64,000 nt of DNA from contig NZ_CAKTFU010000004.1 in NCBI RefSeq assembly GCF_934561205.1, forward strand, positions 1 to 64,000, written 5' to 3'. The stretch comes from an uncultured Gemmiger sp. (lineage in GTDB: Bacteria; Bacillota; Clostridia; Oscillospirales; Ruminococcaceae). The position numbers and the translations under genes are program-made. The notes below the pieces were generated by a model that saw only the letters and a list, made by a program, of their open reading frames with translations, was not told where the DNA came from and did not search any database. Positions 9,315 through 18,811 of this stretch are shown piece by piece (the first letter of the stretch is position 1; each line of letters opens with the position of its first letter).

Positions 9315-10249
9315 CCCTGGGCATAGATACCAGTAATTACGCAACCTCTCTGGCCGTGTTTGACGCGGATGCCGGAGAGGTTGTTTGCGATTGCAAAAAG
9401 TTTTTGCCTGTCAAGGCGGGGCAGCTGGGGCTGCGCCAGAGCGATGCGCTGTTCCACCATACCGCCGCCTTGCCGGAGCTTATGCAAAAAATCAACGATG
9501 CCGTGCCGCTTTCTGAAATTCAGGCGGTGGCAGTGTCCGAAAAGCCCCGCCCTGTGCAGGGGTCCTATATGCCCTGCTTTTTGGCAGGGGTCAACGCAGC
9601 AACGGCGTTTTCTTTGGCGGGCGGTGTGCCGCTGCACAGGCTGACCCACCAGCAGGGGCATATTGCCGCCGCCCTGTACGCGGCAGGGGATAAGACCCTG
9701 TTTGAAAGAGAGAGCCTTGTGTTCCACGTTTCGGGCGGCACCACCGACCTGCTTCTGTGCCGCGGGGCGCAGTCCATCACCCCGCTGGGCACCAGCAGCG
9801 ATCTGTACGCCGGGCAGGCGGTCGACCGCCTGGGCGTAAAGCTGGGTTTTGCCTTCCCGGCGGGCGTGTATGTCAGCGAGCAGGCCGCCCTGTGCGAGGA
9901 ACGTATCAAGCCCAAGGTCAGTGTGCGCGGCACCGCGTGCAGCCTTTCCGGGCTGGAAAACCAGTGCGCCAAGCTGCTGGAGCAGGGCAAGACCGCGCCC
10001 TACGTCTGCAAATACTGCCTGCTCTGCGTTGCCGAAACGCTGCTGCGTATGGCGCAGAATGCCCTGCAGGAGCATCCGAATCTGCCGGTCGTGTTTGCGG
10101 GCGGCGTGATGAGCAGCGACCTGATCCGCAGCTATATCACGGCCCGTCTGCCCGATGCCCGCTTTGTGCCGGCAAAATTTGCCAGCGACAATGCCATCGG
10201 CATTGCGGTGCTGGCCGCCAAGGAGTGTGGCGCATGGCCGACTTTATAA
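9308..10249 (+). CDS. TsaD/Kae1-like protein (peptidase M22 family paralogue)
   Basis: A 313-residue ASKHA-fold protein related to TsaD, the enzyme that installs threonylcarbamoyladenosine in tRNA. It keeps LGIDTSNYATSLA at the N-terminus, the metal-ligand-like HQQGHIAAALY and the phosphate loop HVSGGTTDLLL. It is shorter and more divergent than a typical TsaD (about 335-345 residues), and a gene of this kind commonly lies between nusB and xseA in Clostridia, while true tsaD sits with tsaB/tsaE. A paralogue of unknown substrate is therefore likeliest. It overlaps nusB by seven bases and xseA by 16. Confidence 0.75.
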   Translation: MLTLGIDTSNYATSLAVFDADAGEVVCDCKKFLPVKAGQLGLRQSDALFHHTAALPELMQKINDAVPLSEIQAVAVSEKPRPVQGSYMPCFLAGVNAATAFSLAGGVPLHRLTHQQGHIAAALYAAGDKTLFERESLVFHVSGGTTDLLLCRGAQSITPLGTSSDLYAGQAVDRLGVKLGFAFPAGVYVSEQAALCEERIKPKVSVRGTACSLSGLENQCAKLLEQGKTAPYVCKYCLLCVAETLLRMAQNALQEHPNLPVVFAGGVMSSDLIRSYITARLPDARFVPAKFASDNAIGIAVLAAKECGAWPTL

Positions 10250-11451
10250 AGGTAACCGACCTCAACCGTCTGGCCAAGCAGGTGCTGGCGCAGTGCGACC
10301 CGCTGAACGATGTCATCGTCTGCGGCGAAATTTCCGGCTTTGTCCGGCACTACAAAAGCGGGCATATCTACTTTACCCTCAAGGACGAAAACGCCGGGGT
10401 CAAGGCGGTAATGTTTCGCAGCCAGGCGCGGCTTTTGCCGTTTGAACCGCAAAACGGGATGCAGGTGCTGGTCTACGGCCACGCCACCATCTATGAGCGC
10501 GACGGCAGCTTTCAGCTGTATGCCGACTATATGCGCCCCTTCGGCGCAGGTGCGGCACAGATGGCGTTTGACGCGCTGTACAAAAAACTGGAAACCGAGG
10601 GACTTTTTGCGCCCGAGCGCAAGCGCCCGCTGCCCGCCGTGCCAAGGTGCATCGGTGTGGTCACCAGCAAGACCGGCGCGGCCTGGCAGGATGTGCAGAA
10701 CGTCATTGCCCGCCGCTGGCCTGGGGTGCAGCTGCTGCTGGCACCCGTCAATGTGCAGGGGCTGGAAGCCGAGCGCAGCATTGTGGCGGGCATCCGCGCG
10801 CTGGACAACGACCCCCGCCCGGATTTGATTTTGGTCACACGCGGCGGCGGCAGCAAGGAGGATCTGTGGATCTTCAACAGTGAGCGCATTGCCCGCGCCG
10901 CCGCAGCCTGCCGCAAACCGCTGGTTTCGGCCGTGGGGCATGAGATCGACACAACGATTTTGGACTATGTCGCTGACCTGCGCGCGCCCACGCCCTCGGC
11001 CGCCGCCGAGCTGTGTGTGCCGGATCGCCGCGAAATGCAGCGGAAAATATTCATTTTACAGCAAAATATTCAAAATAATATACAGAATCGCTGCCGGATA
11101 TGCTATAATAAGGTAGAAAGTCTTTCGACCGGTCAGGCGATGCAGCGCACACGGCAGGCTGTGCAGCGCCGCGCGCAGAATCTGGCCGCCGTCAGCGAGG
11201 CCGTGCAGGCGCAAAGTGACCGCCGCATAAGTGCGGCGCAGGCGCAGCTGCAAAGCGCGGCAGCCCTGGCGGCATCGCTGAACCCCTATGGGGTGTTGGC
11301 GCGCGGCTACACGGTGGCCAGCGTCGGCGGCACCGTGACTGCGGTAGACCACCTGATGCCGGGGCAAACCGTGACACTGCGCGGCGATAAGGCCGAGGCA
11401 GACTGCACGGTGCAGACCGTGCGCAAGCCGGAAAGGAACGCAACGCTATGA
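10234..11451 (+). CDS. xseA: exodeoxyribonuclease VII large subunit
   Basis: Catalytic subunit of exonuclease VII, which degrades single-stranded DNA to oligonucleotides in repair. In 405 residues it carries the N-terminal OB fold (about 1-100, with GEISGFVRHYKSGHIYFTLKD), the catalytic core with VTSKTGAAWQDVQNV and RGGGSKEDLWIFN, SAVGHEIDTTILDYVAD, a long coiled coil and the closing NPYGVLARGYTV. The ATG at 10234 overlaps the upstream gene by 16 bases, and the end overlaps xseB by four (ATGA). The coiled-coil part has an AT-rich patch at 11041-11115 that keeps frame. Confidence 0.97.
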   Translation: MADFIKVTDLNRLAKQVLAQCDPLNDVIVCGEISGFVRHYKSGHIYFTLKDENAGVKAVMFRSQARLLPFEPQNGMQVLVYGHATIYERDGSFQLYADYMRPFGAGAAQMAFDALYKKLETEGLFAPERKRPLPAVPRCIGVVTSKTGAAWQDVQNVIARRWPGVQLLLAPVNVQGLEAERSIVAGIRALDNDPRPDLILVTRGGGSKEDLWIFNSERIARAAAACRKPLVSAVGHEIDTTILDYVADLRAPTPSAAAELCVPDRREMQRKIFILQQNIQNNIQNRCRICYNKVESLSTGQAMQRTRQAVQRRAQNLAAVSEAVQAQSDRRISAAQAQLQSAAALAASLNPYGVLARGYTVASVGGTVTAVDHLMPGQTVTLRGDKAEADCTVQTVRKPERNATL

Positions 11452-11663
11452 AACAGCCGAAATCCTTTGAGGAGGGCATGCAGCGCCTGAACGACCTGCT
11501 GACCCAGATGCAGGATGATACGACCCCCTTGGCCGACGCCGTAAAGCTGTACGCCGAGGCGGCGTCGCTGATACAGTATTGCAACAAAACGCTGGAGACC
11601 GCCAAGCTGAAGATCGAGGAGATCGACGCCTCGCTGCTGGCCGCACAGGAGGAGCCGCAATGA
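11448..11663 (+). CDS. xseB: exodeoxyribonuclease VII small subunit
   Basis: A 71-residue helical partner of XseA that binds its coiled coil. The family signature FEEGMQRLNDLL and LADAVKLYAEAASLI is clear. It overlaps both xseA (ATGA at 11448) and ispA (ATGA at 11660), so the three genes are likely translationally coupled. Confidence 0.97.
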   Translation: MKQPKSFEEGMQRLNDLLTQMQDDTTPLADAVKLYAEAASLIQYCNKTLETAKLKIEEIDASLLAAQEEPQ

Positions 11664-12547
11664 CCGAACAGGAATACAAAGCAACATTCAGCCGCTATCT
11701 GGCCGAAACCGAGCAGCGCCTTGTAACGCTGTGCGACGCTTACCTGCCTGCGGGGCGCGCCATCTGCGATGCCGCCCGCTACAGCCTGTTGGGCGGCGGC
11801 AAGCGCATCCGCGCCGTGCTGACTTTGGCAGCGTGCGAGCTTTGCACGGGCAGCGCAGAACCGGCGCTGGACTATGCCTGTGCGCTGGAAATGCTGCACT
11901 GCTACTCGCTGATCCACGACGACCTGCCCTGCATGGACAACGACGACTTCCGCCGCGGCCGCCCCAGCTGCCACAAGCAATATGACGAAGCTACGGCACT
12001 TTTGGCGGCAGACGCCCTGGTGACCGCCGCCTTTGAGGTGGTGGCGAACGCGGAACTTTCCCCCGCAAGCCGTGCCGAGGCTGCCGCCGTGCTGGCCAAG
12101 GCGGGCGGTGCGCGCGGGATGCTGTACGGCCAGGAACTGGACAAGCATTTTGAGACCGTCAAGGCGAGCGAGAGCGAGCTTTTGCAGCTGCACGCCCACA
12201 AGACCGGCGCGCTGATCGTCGCCGCTGTCGAGCTTGGCTGCACGGCCGCCGGGGAAACCGGTGCCAAGCGCGAGGCCCTGCGCCGTTATGCGGCGGAGAT
12301 CGGCCTTGTGTTCCAGATCGTGGACGATATGCTGGACGTGACCTCCACCACGCAGGAGCTGGGCAAGCCGGTAGGCAGCGATGCCGAAAACGATAAAACG
12401 ACCTTTATTACCCTGTACGGTCTGCAGGGCGCAGGGGAAAAGGCCCGCACCCGCAACGCTGCGGCGCTGGCCGCCCTGGAACCCTTGGGCGAAAACGCGG
12501 AGTTTCTGCGGATCCTCGCACAGGAGCTTTTGACCCGAAAAAAATAA
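11660..12547 (+). CDS. ispA: polyprenyl synthetase, farnesyl/geranylgeranyl diphosphate synthase type
   Basis: Condenses isopentenyl diphosphate with allylic diphosphates to make C15 (possibly C20) prenyl diphosphate, the precursor of undecaprenyl carriers. The 295 residues contain GGGKRIRAVL, the first aspartate-rich motif DDLPCMD, the second aspartate-rich motif near QIVDDMLD, and the GQELD region. GGAG lies eight bases before the ATG. It sits with dxs two genes downstream, so the methylerythritol phosphate pathway feeds it. Chain-length specificity cannot be fixed by eye. Confidence 0.95.
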   Translation: MTEQEYKATFSRYLAETEQRLVTLCDAYLPAGRAICDAARYSLLGGGKRIRAVLTLAACELCTGSAEPALDYACALEMLHCYSLIHDDLPCMDNDDFRRGRPSCHKQYDEATALLAADALVTAAFEVVANAELSPASRAEAAAVLAKAGGARGMLYGQELDKHFETVKASESELLQLHAHKTGALIVAAVELGCTAAGETGAKREALRRYAAEIGLVFQIVDDMLDVTSTTQELGKPVGSDAENDKTTFITLYGLQGAGEKARTRNAAALAALEPLGENAEFLRILAQELLTRKK

Positions 12548-12578
12548 CTACTATACCGTGAGGACGTGAGCGATCTTG

Positions 12579-13049
12579 ATGCATCTGCTGACCACTGCGC
12601 TGAACTGGAACTATGTGCTGGTAACGGCCATTTCCGCTTCGCTTACGGCGCAGTTTATCAAAGTTCTACTCAATCTTTTTATTTTTCACCGCTTTATTGC
12701 CGAGCGCATGTGGGGCGCGGGCGGTATGCCCAGCTCCCACTCGGCAACGGTCTGCGCCATGGTCGTGGCGACGGGGCGCTACTGCGGCGTAAACTCCGCC
12801 GTGTTTGCCGTGGCGGCAGTGCTTTCCATCATCGTTATGTACGATGCTATGGGTGTGCGCTACGAAACCGGCGAACAGGCCAAGCTGCTGAACCGTATGT
12901 TTGCCGAGTGGATGGACCAGGAAAGCGAAGCCCTGCCCTTTTTGAAAAACGGAAAAAAGCTCAAGGAGATGGTGGGACATACCCCCATCGAGGTGCTTAC
13001 CGGCGCCGTGCTGGGCATATTGATCGGCTTTGCGATGCCGATGCCGTAA
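12579..13049 (+). CDS. divergent PAP2 family membrane protein (DUF212, YuiD-like)
   Basis: A 156-residue membrane protein with about four hydrophobic helices. The conserved GGMPSSHSATV segment (about residues 48-58) and MYDAMGVRYETGEQAKLLN identify the divergent PAP2 family (acid phosphatase/vanadium haloperoxidase related). An HTPIEVLTGAVLG motif closes the protein. Lying between ispA and dxs, a role in prenyl-phosphate or lipid-phosphate handling is plausible but unproven. I use the ATG at 12579; a TTG directly before it is equally possible, since the only Shine-Dalgarno-like stretch (GTGAGG) is 12-15 bases upstream. Confidence 0.85.
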   Translation: MHLLTTALNWNYVLVTAISASLTAQFIKVLLNLFIFHRFIAERMWGAGGMPSSHSATVCAMVVATGRYCGVNSAVFAVAAVLSIIVMYDAMGVRYETGEQAKLLNRMFAEWMDQESEALPFLKNGKKLKEMVGHTPIEVLTGAVLGILIGFAMPMP

Positions 13050-13085
13050 CAGGCAGTAAATACAAAAAAAGAGGTGTCTATCTGT

Positions 13086-14960
13086 ATGCAGACTGATCTT
13101 CTGGACAAGATCCAAGCACCGGGTGACATAAAAAACCTGCCGGCAGAGGATATGCCGGCTTTGTGTGAAGAAATCCGAAATTTCCTGATTCGCAGCGTCA
13201 CCGCCACAGGGGGGCATCTGTCCTCCAACCTGGGTGTGGTCGAGCTTACCGTGGCGCTGCACCGCGTCATGAACTTCCCGCAGGATAAACTCCTGTTTGA
13301 CGTGGGTCACCAGTGCTACACCCACAAGTTGCTCACAGGCCGCCGCGCAGGCTTCTCGCAGCTGCGCGGAAAAGACGGGATATCGGGTTTTCCCAACCCC
13401 AAGGAAAGCAACTGTGACAGCTTCATTGCCGGGCACGGCAGTGCGGCGCTTTCGGCTGCCATCGGCATGGCGCAGGCCAAAAAAATCAAGGGCGAGCGCG
13501 GCAAGGTGGTCGTCATTATAGGCGACGGCGCATTCACCGGCGGTATGGTCTATGAGGGCATGAACAATGTCAGCAAGCTGGACAATCTGGTCGTGATTTT
13601 GAACGACAACAAGATGTCTATCTCCAAAAACGTCGGGCAGATGGCCAACTATCTGACCCGCCTGCGCACCGACCCCAAATATTTCCACGTTAAGGCGCAT
13701 ATGGAAACCGCGCTCGAGCGCATTCCCGTAGTCGGTGATGCCATGGTCAGGGTGCTGCAGGACGGCAAGCAGTTTATCCGCCGCGGCATCTACAAGCAGG
13801 CCACCCTGTTTGAGGAGATGGGCTTTCAGTACATCGGCCCTGTGGACGGTCATGACGTCGAGCTGCTCAGCCGTATGCTTTCCAATTTGCGGGAGCAGTA
13901 TGCCCCGCTGTTTCTGCATGTCGTCACCCAGAAGGGCAAAGGTCTGAAACCGGCCGAGGAAAACCCCGGCGAGTTTCACGCCGTGGGCAAGCTGGACCTA
14001 AGCCACCTGACCGACCCCGAACTTTCGCCGTCGGACTCCTTCTCGTCCACCTTTGGCCAGACGCTGGCAGAGCTGGGCAGCGAGGAACCGCGCCTGTGCG
14101 CCATCACGGCCGCCATGAAATACGGCACGGGGCTGAACTTCTTCAAGCAGGCGCACAAGGAACGCTTTTTTGACGTCGGCATGGCCGAAGAACACGCCGT
14201 CACCTTCGCGGGCGGCCTGGCAAGCCAGGGGCTGCTGCCGACCGTGGCCATTTATTCAACGTTTTTCCAACGTGCCTACGACCAAATTATCCACGACGTC
14301 AACCTGATGCAGCTGGATGTACTGTTTTCCGTGGATCGCGCGGGGCTTGTGCCCGGCGACGGCGAAACGCATCAGGGCATCTATGACCCGGCATTTTTCT
14401 CCGGCGTCGGCATCCCTGTGTACGCGCCCGCCAACTATGCGGAGCTGCGCTACTGGCTGGGCGTGCTGGTCAGGGAATGCCGCGGCCCGCGCGCCATCCG
14501 TTACCCGCGCGGCGGCGAAAGCACCGCACTGGCAGCACTCGGCTGCAGCGAGCAGCCGTTCGATATTTACAAGGGGGCAGCGCCCGCCAAAACGGCCATC
14601 ATCAGCTACGGCGCCGAAACCGAGGAAGTCCTGTCGGCGTGTCAGGAGCTGGCAGACAAGGGCTGCCGCGCCGACGCCGTCAAGCTGGTGCAGCTGTACC
14701 CGCTGCCCGAAGGGCTGGTGCAGGCCCTTTGCGGGTATGACACCATCCTGTTTGCCGAGGATACCATCCGCACCGGCGGCATCGGCCAGCAGCTGGGCTT
14801 TGCCCTGCAGCAGGCGGGCTGGCAGGGACGTTACCTGCTGCACGCCGTAGATAACGCACATCTTTTGCACGCCAAGGTGCCGGAGCTGCGCGCCGACCAG
14901 AAGCTGGACGCCGCCGCACTCTGCCGCGCCCTGCTGCAAACTGAGGAGAATCCGCAATGA
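13086..14960 (+). CDS. dxs: 1-deoxy-D-xylulose-5-phosphate synthase
   Basis: First enzyme of the methylerythritol phosphate isoprenoid pathway: it joins pyruvate and glyceraldehyde 3-phosphate using thiamine diphosphate. The 624 residues show GGHLSSNLG with catalytic His44, the cofactor motif GDGAFTGG near 146-153, and the transketolase pyrimidine-binding segment DVGMAEEHAVTFAGGLA. The ATG at 13086 lies nine bases after GAGGTG; the in-frame GTG at 13074 falls inside that site. It overlaps tlyA by four bases (ATGA). Confidence 0.98.
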   Translation: MQTDLLDKIQAPGDIKNLPAEDMPALCEEIRNFLIRSVTATGGHLSSNLGVVELTVALHRVMNFPQDKLLFDVGHQCYTHKLLTGRRAGFSQLRGKDGISGFPNPKESNCDSFIAGHGSAALSAAIGMAQAKKIKGERGKVVVIIGDGAFTGGMVYEGMNNVSKLDNLVVILNDNKMSISKNVGQMANYLTRLRTDPKYFHVKAHMETALERIPVVGDAMVRVLQDGKQFIRRGIYKQATLFEEMGFQYIGPVDGHDVELLSRMLSNLREQYAPLFLHVVTQKGKGLKPAEENPGEFHAVGKLDLSHLTDPELSPSDSFSSTFGQTLAELGSEEPRLCAITAAMKYGTGLNFFKQAHKERFFDVGMAEEHAVTFAGGLASQGLLPTVAIYSTFFQRAYDQIIHDVNLMQLDVLFSVDRAGLVPGDGETHQGIYDPAFFSGVGIPVYAPANYAELRYWLGVLVRECRGPRAIRYPRGGESTALAALGCSEQPFDIYKGAAPAKTAIISYGAETEEVLSACQELADKGCRADAVKLVQLYPLPEGLVQALCGYDTILFAEDTIRTGGIGQQLGFALQQAGWQGRYLLHAVDNAHLLHAKVPELRADQKLDAAALCRALLQTEENPQ

Positions 14961-15778
14961 GTAAGATACGCCTGGATCAATACCTGTGCCAGAACGGGCT
15001 GGTGCAAAGCCGCGAACGCGCCAAGGCGCTGATCATGTCCGGCATCGTCTTTGTCAACGAGCAAAAGGCAGACAAGGCGGGCGAGATGATCGCCCCCGAT
15101 GCCAAGGTCGAGGTGCGCGGGCACGACATCGGCTATGTCAGCCGCGGCGGGCTCAAGCTGGAAAAGGCCATGCAGGTGTTCCCGATGCGCCCGGACGGCA
15201 AGGTCTGTATGGACATTGGTGCCTCCACCGGCGGCTTTACCGACTGTATGCTGCAAAACGGCGCCGTCAAGGTGTACGCCGTGGACGTGGGCTACGGGCA
15301 GCTTGCGTGGAGCCTGCGCACCGACGAGCGCGTCATCAATATGGAGCGCACGAATATCCGCAATGTCACGCCGGAGGATCTGCAGGAACCCGTTGAATTT
15401 TTCAGCGTAGATGTGTCTTTTATTTCGCTCAAGCATATTTTCCCGGTGGCGGATGCCATCTGCACGCCGGGCGCTGTGGGCGTATGCCTGGTCAAGCCCC
15501 AGTTTGAAGCCGGGCGCGAAAAGGTCGGCAAAAAGGGCGTTGTGCGCGAAGCTGCCACCCACCGCGAGGTGTTGGAGATGGCGCAGGGCTACGCCCTTGC
15601 CAACCACTTTGCCCCGGCAGGCCTGGATTTTTCGCCCATCAAGGGCCCTGAGGGCAACATTGAATTTTTGTTGTTTGTGCAGCACTGCGAAACCCCGCAG
15701 CCGCTGCCCGACGGCGTGATCGAACAGGTCGTGGCAGCCGCCCATGCGGCGCTGGACAAGACCCCCAACCTGCACTAA
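14957..15778 (+). CDS. tlyA: TlyA family rRNA 2'-O-methyltransferase
   Basis: A 273-residue protein with an N-terminal S4 RNA-binding domain (about 3-60) and a FtsJ-type methyltransferase domain with the SAM motif DIGASTGGFTDCML near residue 82. TlyA proteins methylate 16S and/or 23S rRNA and were once called haemolysin A. The C-terminal GPEGNIEFLL is conserved. The dxs-tlyA-nadK-argR-recN order is a standard Firmicutes arrangement. Overlap with dxs suggests translational coupling. Confidence 0.95.
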   Translation: MSKIRLDQYLCQNGLVQSRERAKALIMSGIVFVNEQKADKAGEMIAPDAKVEVRGHDIGYVSRGGLKLEKAMQVFPMRPDGKVCMDIGASTGGFTDCMLQNGAVKVYAVDVGYGQLAWSLRTDERVINMERTNIRNVTPEDLQEPVEFFSVDVSFISLKHIFPVADAICTPGAVGVCLVKPQFEAGREKVGKKGVVREAATHREVLEMAQGYALANHFAPAGLDFSPIKGPEGNIEFLLFVQHCETPQPLPDGVIEQVVAAAHAALDKTPNLH

Positions 15779-15800
15779 AGACGAAAGGGGAGCCGGGCAA

Positions 15801-16640
15801 ATGTCGGTTCTGTTGATCCCAAACCCCACCAAGGACGAGGGGCTGACCGTCACCCGCTGTGCCGCGCAAATTTTGCAGCAGGGCGGACAGACGGTACTTA
15901 TGCCCGATACCCTGCAAAGCGGGCAGCCGCTGCCGGGTGTTGTCTATCTGCCGGAAGCCGACGCCTACGCCAAAGCCGACCGTGTGGTAACAGTCGGCGG
16001 GGACGGCACACTGCTGCGGGCGGGCAAGACCTGCGCGCGGCTGGGGCTGCCGGTCTTGGGGGTAAACCTGGGACGAACCGGCTTTCTGGCAACCTGCGAG
16101 GTCGCCGAGCTGGAGGATAAGCTGCAGCGGCTGGCTGCCGAAGAATTTTCCGTCAGCCCCCGCCTTATGTTAAAAGCCGAAACCGAGGGCTGGCAGGCAG
16201 AGGCAGTCAATGACGTGGTCATTTTCGGGCACAGCCGTCTGCACCCCATGGACTACCGCGTCCTGTGCGACGGCACCCCCGTGGGGCGCTACCGCAGTGA
16301 CGGGCTGATTTTTGCCACGCCCACCGGCAGCACGGCGTATTCGTTTTCGGCGGGGGGGCCGGTGCTGGACGCCGATGCCCCCGTACTGGTGCTGACCCCC
16401 GTTTGCAGCCACGATGCAGGGGCTGCGCCCATCGTGTTCGGCCGCGGCCGAACGCTGGAGGTCACGGCGGATGCCGACAACCGCGACCTTTGTTATGCCT
16501 GCGCCGACAGCGACGCCCGATGCGATCTGCACCCCGGCGAAACGCTGCGTATCACCGCAGCCGAAAATACATTGAATCTTGTCAGCTTTGCCAAAGCTGA
16601 ACAATTCGACGCACTTGCCAATAAATTGATGAGGAGATGA
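15801..16640 (+). CDS. nadK: NAD kinase
   Basis: Phosphorylates NAD+ to NADP+. The 279 residues contain the GGDGTLLRA motif (about 70-78), GVNLGRTGFLA, NDVVI and the SDGLIFATPTGSTAYSFSAGG loop that binds NAD. The ATG at 15801 follows GAAAGGGGAG; the open frame extends upstream only inside tlyA. It lies five bases ahead of the preferred argR start. Confidence 0.97.
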   Translation: MSVLLIPNPTKDEGLTVTRCAAQILQQGGQTVLMPDTLQSGQPLPGVVYLPEADAYAKADRVVTVGGDGTLLRAGKTCARLGLPVLGVNLGRTGFLATCEVAELEDKLQRLAAEEFSVSPRLMLKAETEGWQAEAVNDVVIFGHSRLHPMDYRVLCDGTPVGRYRSDGLIFATPTGSTAYSFSAGGPVLDADAPVLVLTPVCSHDAGAAPIVFGRGRTLEVTADADNRDLCYACADSDARCDLHPGETLRITAAENTLNLVSFAKAEQFDALANKLMRR

Positions 16641-16645
16641 CCTTG

Positions 16646-17107
16646 ATGAAAAGCGCGCGCCATCAAGCAATTTTGGATCTGATCACCCAGCATCCGATCG
16701 ACCGCCAGGAGGAGCTGATCGCCCACCTGCGCGAGGAAGGCTATGACGTTACCCAGGCCACCGTGTCCCGCGATATCCGCGAGCTGCAGCTGGTCAAGAC
16801 CGCCATGCCCGACGGAAGCTACCGCTACATGCCCGCCGCCGCATCCGGCAAGGTGGCACATTCCCCCAGCCGGTTTGAGATGATTTTCCGCGAGTCGGTG
16901 CTGAAAATCGACTACGCGGGGCATATGGTGCTGGTCAAATGCTTTTCCGGTATGGCCAACGCCGCCTGCGAGGTATTTGACGCCAAGCAGTGGGACAACG
17001 TTGTCGGCACACTTTCCGGCGATGACACGTTCTTTATTCTGATGCGCAGCGAGGAGGACGCCGCAGCCATCTCCAAAGAGCTGCAGCGCTATCTGCGCAA
17101 AGTCTGA
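16646..17107 (+). CDS. argR: arginine repressor ArgR
   Basis: A 153-residue regulator with an N-terminal winged helix (QATVSRDIRELQLVK) and a C-terminal hexamerisation domain that binds arginine (ANAACEVFDAKQWDNVVGTLSGDDT). It represses arginine synthesis genes and can activate catabolism when arginine is present. No arginine operon lies in the window. I use the ATG at 16646, nine bases after GAGGAG; an ATG at 16637 overlapping the nadK stop is possible but is too close to that site. Confidence 0.95.
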   Translation: MKSARHQAILDLITQHPIDRQEELIAHLREEGYDVTQATVSRDIRELQLVKTAMPDGSYRYMPAAASGKVAHSPSRFEMIFRESVLKIDYAGHMVLVKCFSGMANAACEVFDAKQWDNVVGTLSGDDTFFILMRSEEDAAAISKELQRYLRKV

Positions 17108-17131
17108 TACCGTAAACTGGGGGACTGACCG

Positions 17132-18799
17132 ATGCTGTCAAACCTGAAAATTGAAAATGTAGCCGTCATCGAAAAAGCCGAGGTGCATTTTACCCCCGGC
17201 TTTAACGTGCTTACGGGTGAGACGGGCGCGGGCAAGTCCATCCTGATCGACTCCATCAACGCCATTTTGGGCAACCGCACCTCCCGCGAGCTGGTGCGCA
17301 GCGGTGCGCAAAAGGCGTGTATTTGGGCGACGTTTGAGGATATCCCGCAGTCGGTAAAAAAGCAGCTGGAAAAATGCGGCTATGAGGCTGCCGACGACCT
17401 GCTTTTGTACCGTGAGATCAACGCCGAAGGCAAGGGCAGCTGCCGTGTCAACGGTATGCCCGCGACGGCGTCGGTGGTGCGCGATATCTCGGCAGGGCTG
17501 CTTTCCATCCACGGTCAGCACGACAGCCAAAGCCTGACCAACCCCGCCTTGCACCTGGGGCTGCTGGATCAGTACGCCCGCAACCAGGAGCTGTTTGCAC
17601 CCTACTACGCGCAGTACCGCGAGCTGATCGGCATCAAGCGGCAGCTGGACGCGCTGAACGCAGGCGAGGCAGACAAGCAGCGCCGCATCGAAGCCCTGAC
17701 GGCGGAAATCGACGCCATTGACGCCGCCGCCCTGCAGCCGGGCGAGGAAAAAACCTTGCAGGAACGCAAAAATGTGATCACCCACGCCCAAAGCATTTTG
17801 CAGGGCATCACCGCCGCGCATATGGCGCTGGCAGGGGACGAGGACGGCGAACAAAGCGGTGCCGCCGACCTTTTGGGTGGTGCCGTGGACGGGATGCAGA
17901 ACAGCGCCCGCCTGGATGAATCGCTGGTACCCTTATCCGAGCGCTTGAACGAGCTGTACTATAACGCCCGCGACCTGGCCACCGAACTGGCCGACAGGCT
18001 GGACGCCTACGGCTTTGACCCCGGCGAGCTGGATCAGATCGAAAGCCGGCTGGATGTCATCTACCGCATCAAGCAGAAATTCGGCATGGAGGTCGAGGAG
18101 CTGCTGGAACGGCGGGAGGCAGCCGCCCGCGAGTTGGAAACCTTCCAGACCTCCGGCGAAAAAATCGCCGAGTTGAAGGCCAAAATGCAGGCGCTGTACG
18201 CCGACGCCAAAAAAAGCGCCGAGGCGTTGACCCAAAGCCGCCTGCAGGGCTTTGCCGCCATGAACCGCGAAATGCGCGCCGCACTGGAATTTCTGAACAT
18301 GCCGGGTATCCGCTTTGCCCTTAAACACAGCAGGGGGGCGCTTGGCTCCCACGGGCAGGACACGGTGGAATTTCTCATCTCCACCAACCCCGGCGAGGAC
18401 CCCAAGCCGCTGGCAAAAATTGCCTCCGGCGGCGAGCTTTCCCGCATTATGCTGGCGTTCAAAAGCGCCCTGGCCGACCGCGACGCGCTGCCCACCGTCA
18501 TTTACGATGAAATCGATACCGGCGTATCGGGTCTGGCGGCGGGGCGCATCGGCCAGCTGCTGCATCAGACGGCGGCAGGGCATCAGGTGCTGTGCATCAC
18601 CCACACGCCGCAGGTGGCGGCCTTTGCCGATAACCAGCTGCTGATCCAGAAAAACGTCAGCGGCGAGCGCACCTACACCGAAATTCACACCCTGGATATG
18701 GACGGCCGTGTGCAGGTATTGGCGCGGATGATTTCCGGCGATAAAGTCAGTGACCTGAGCCTTGCCAGCGCGCGGGAGCTGATTGAAAAATCCCGATAA
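17132..18799 (+). CDS. recN: DNA repair protein RecN
   Basis: An SMC-like ATPase that gathers DNA ends during double-strand break repair. The 555 residues show the Walker A GETGAGKS (about 29-36), SIHGQHDSQSL, two long coiled-coil segments in the middle, the signature SGGELSR and the Walker B IYDEIDTGVSG. The ATG follows ACTGGGGGACTGACCG. It comes 24 bases after argR, in the usual order. Confidence 0.98.
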   Translation: MLSNLKIENVAVIEKAEVHFTPGFNVLTGETGAGKSILIDSINAILGNRTSRELVRSGAQKACIWATFEDIPQSVKKQLEKCGYEAADDLLLYREINAEGKGSCRVNGMPATASVVRDISAGLLSIHGQHDSQSLTNPALHLGLLDQYARNQELFAPYYAQYRELIGIKRQLDALNAGEADKQRRIEALTAEIDAIDAAALQPGEEKTLQERKNVITHAQSILQGITAAHMALAGDEDGEQSGAADLLGGAVDGMQNSARLDESLVPLSERLNELYYNARDLATELADRLDAYGFDPGELDQIESRLDVIYRIKQKFGMEVEELLERREAAARELETFQTSGEKIAELKAKMQALYADAKKSAEALTQSRLQGFAAMNREMRAALEFLNMPGIRFALKHSRGALGSHGQDTVEFLISTNPGEDPKPLAKIASGGELSRIMLAFKSALADRDALPTVIYDEIDTGVSGLAAGRIGQLLHQTAAGHQVLCITHTPQVAAFADNQLLIQKNVSGERTYTEIHTLDMDGRVQVLARMISGDKVSDLSLASARELIEKSR

Positions 18800-18811
18800 A
18801 AGGGGGCTGTC

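Noticed and set aside
11041..11115. AT-rich patch with TATAAT inside xseA, suggesting an internal promoter or insertion
   Set aside because: No -35 lies at 16-18 bases, the reading frame is intact, and the encoded residues suit the XseA coiled coil.
12666..13979. A 437-codon minus-strand open frame opposite the PAP2-like gene and dxs
   Set aside because: It is His/Gln/Ala-rich shadow composition with no ribosome site, opposite two clear genes.
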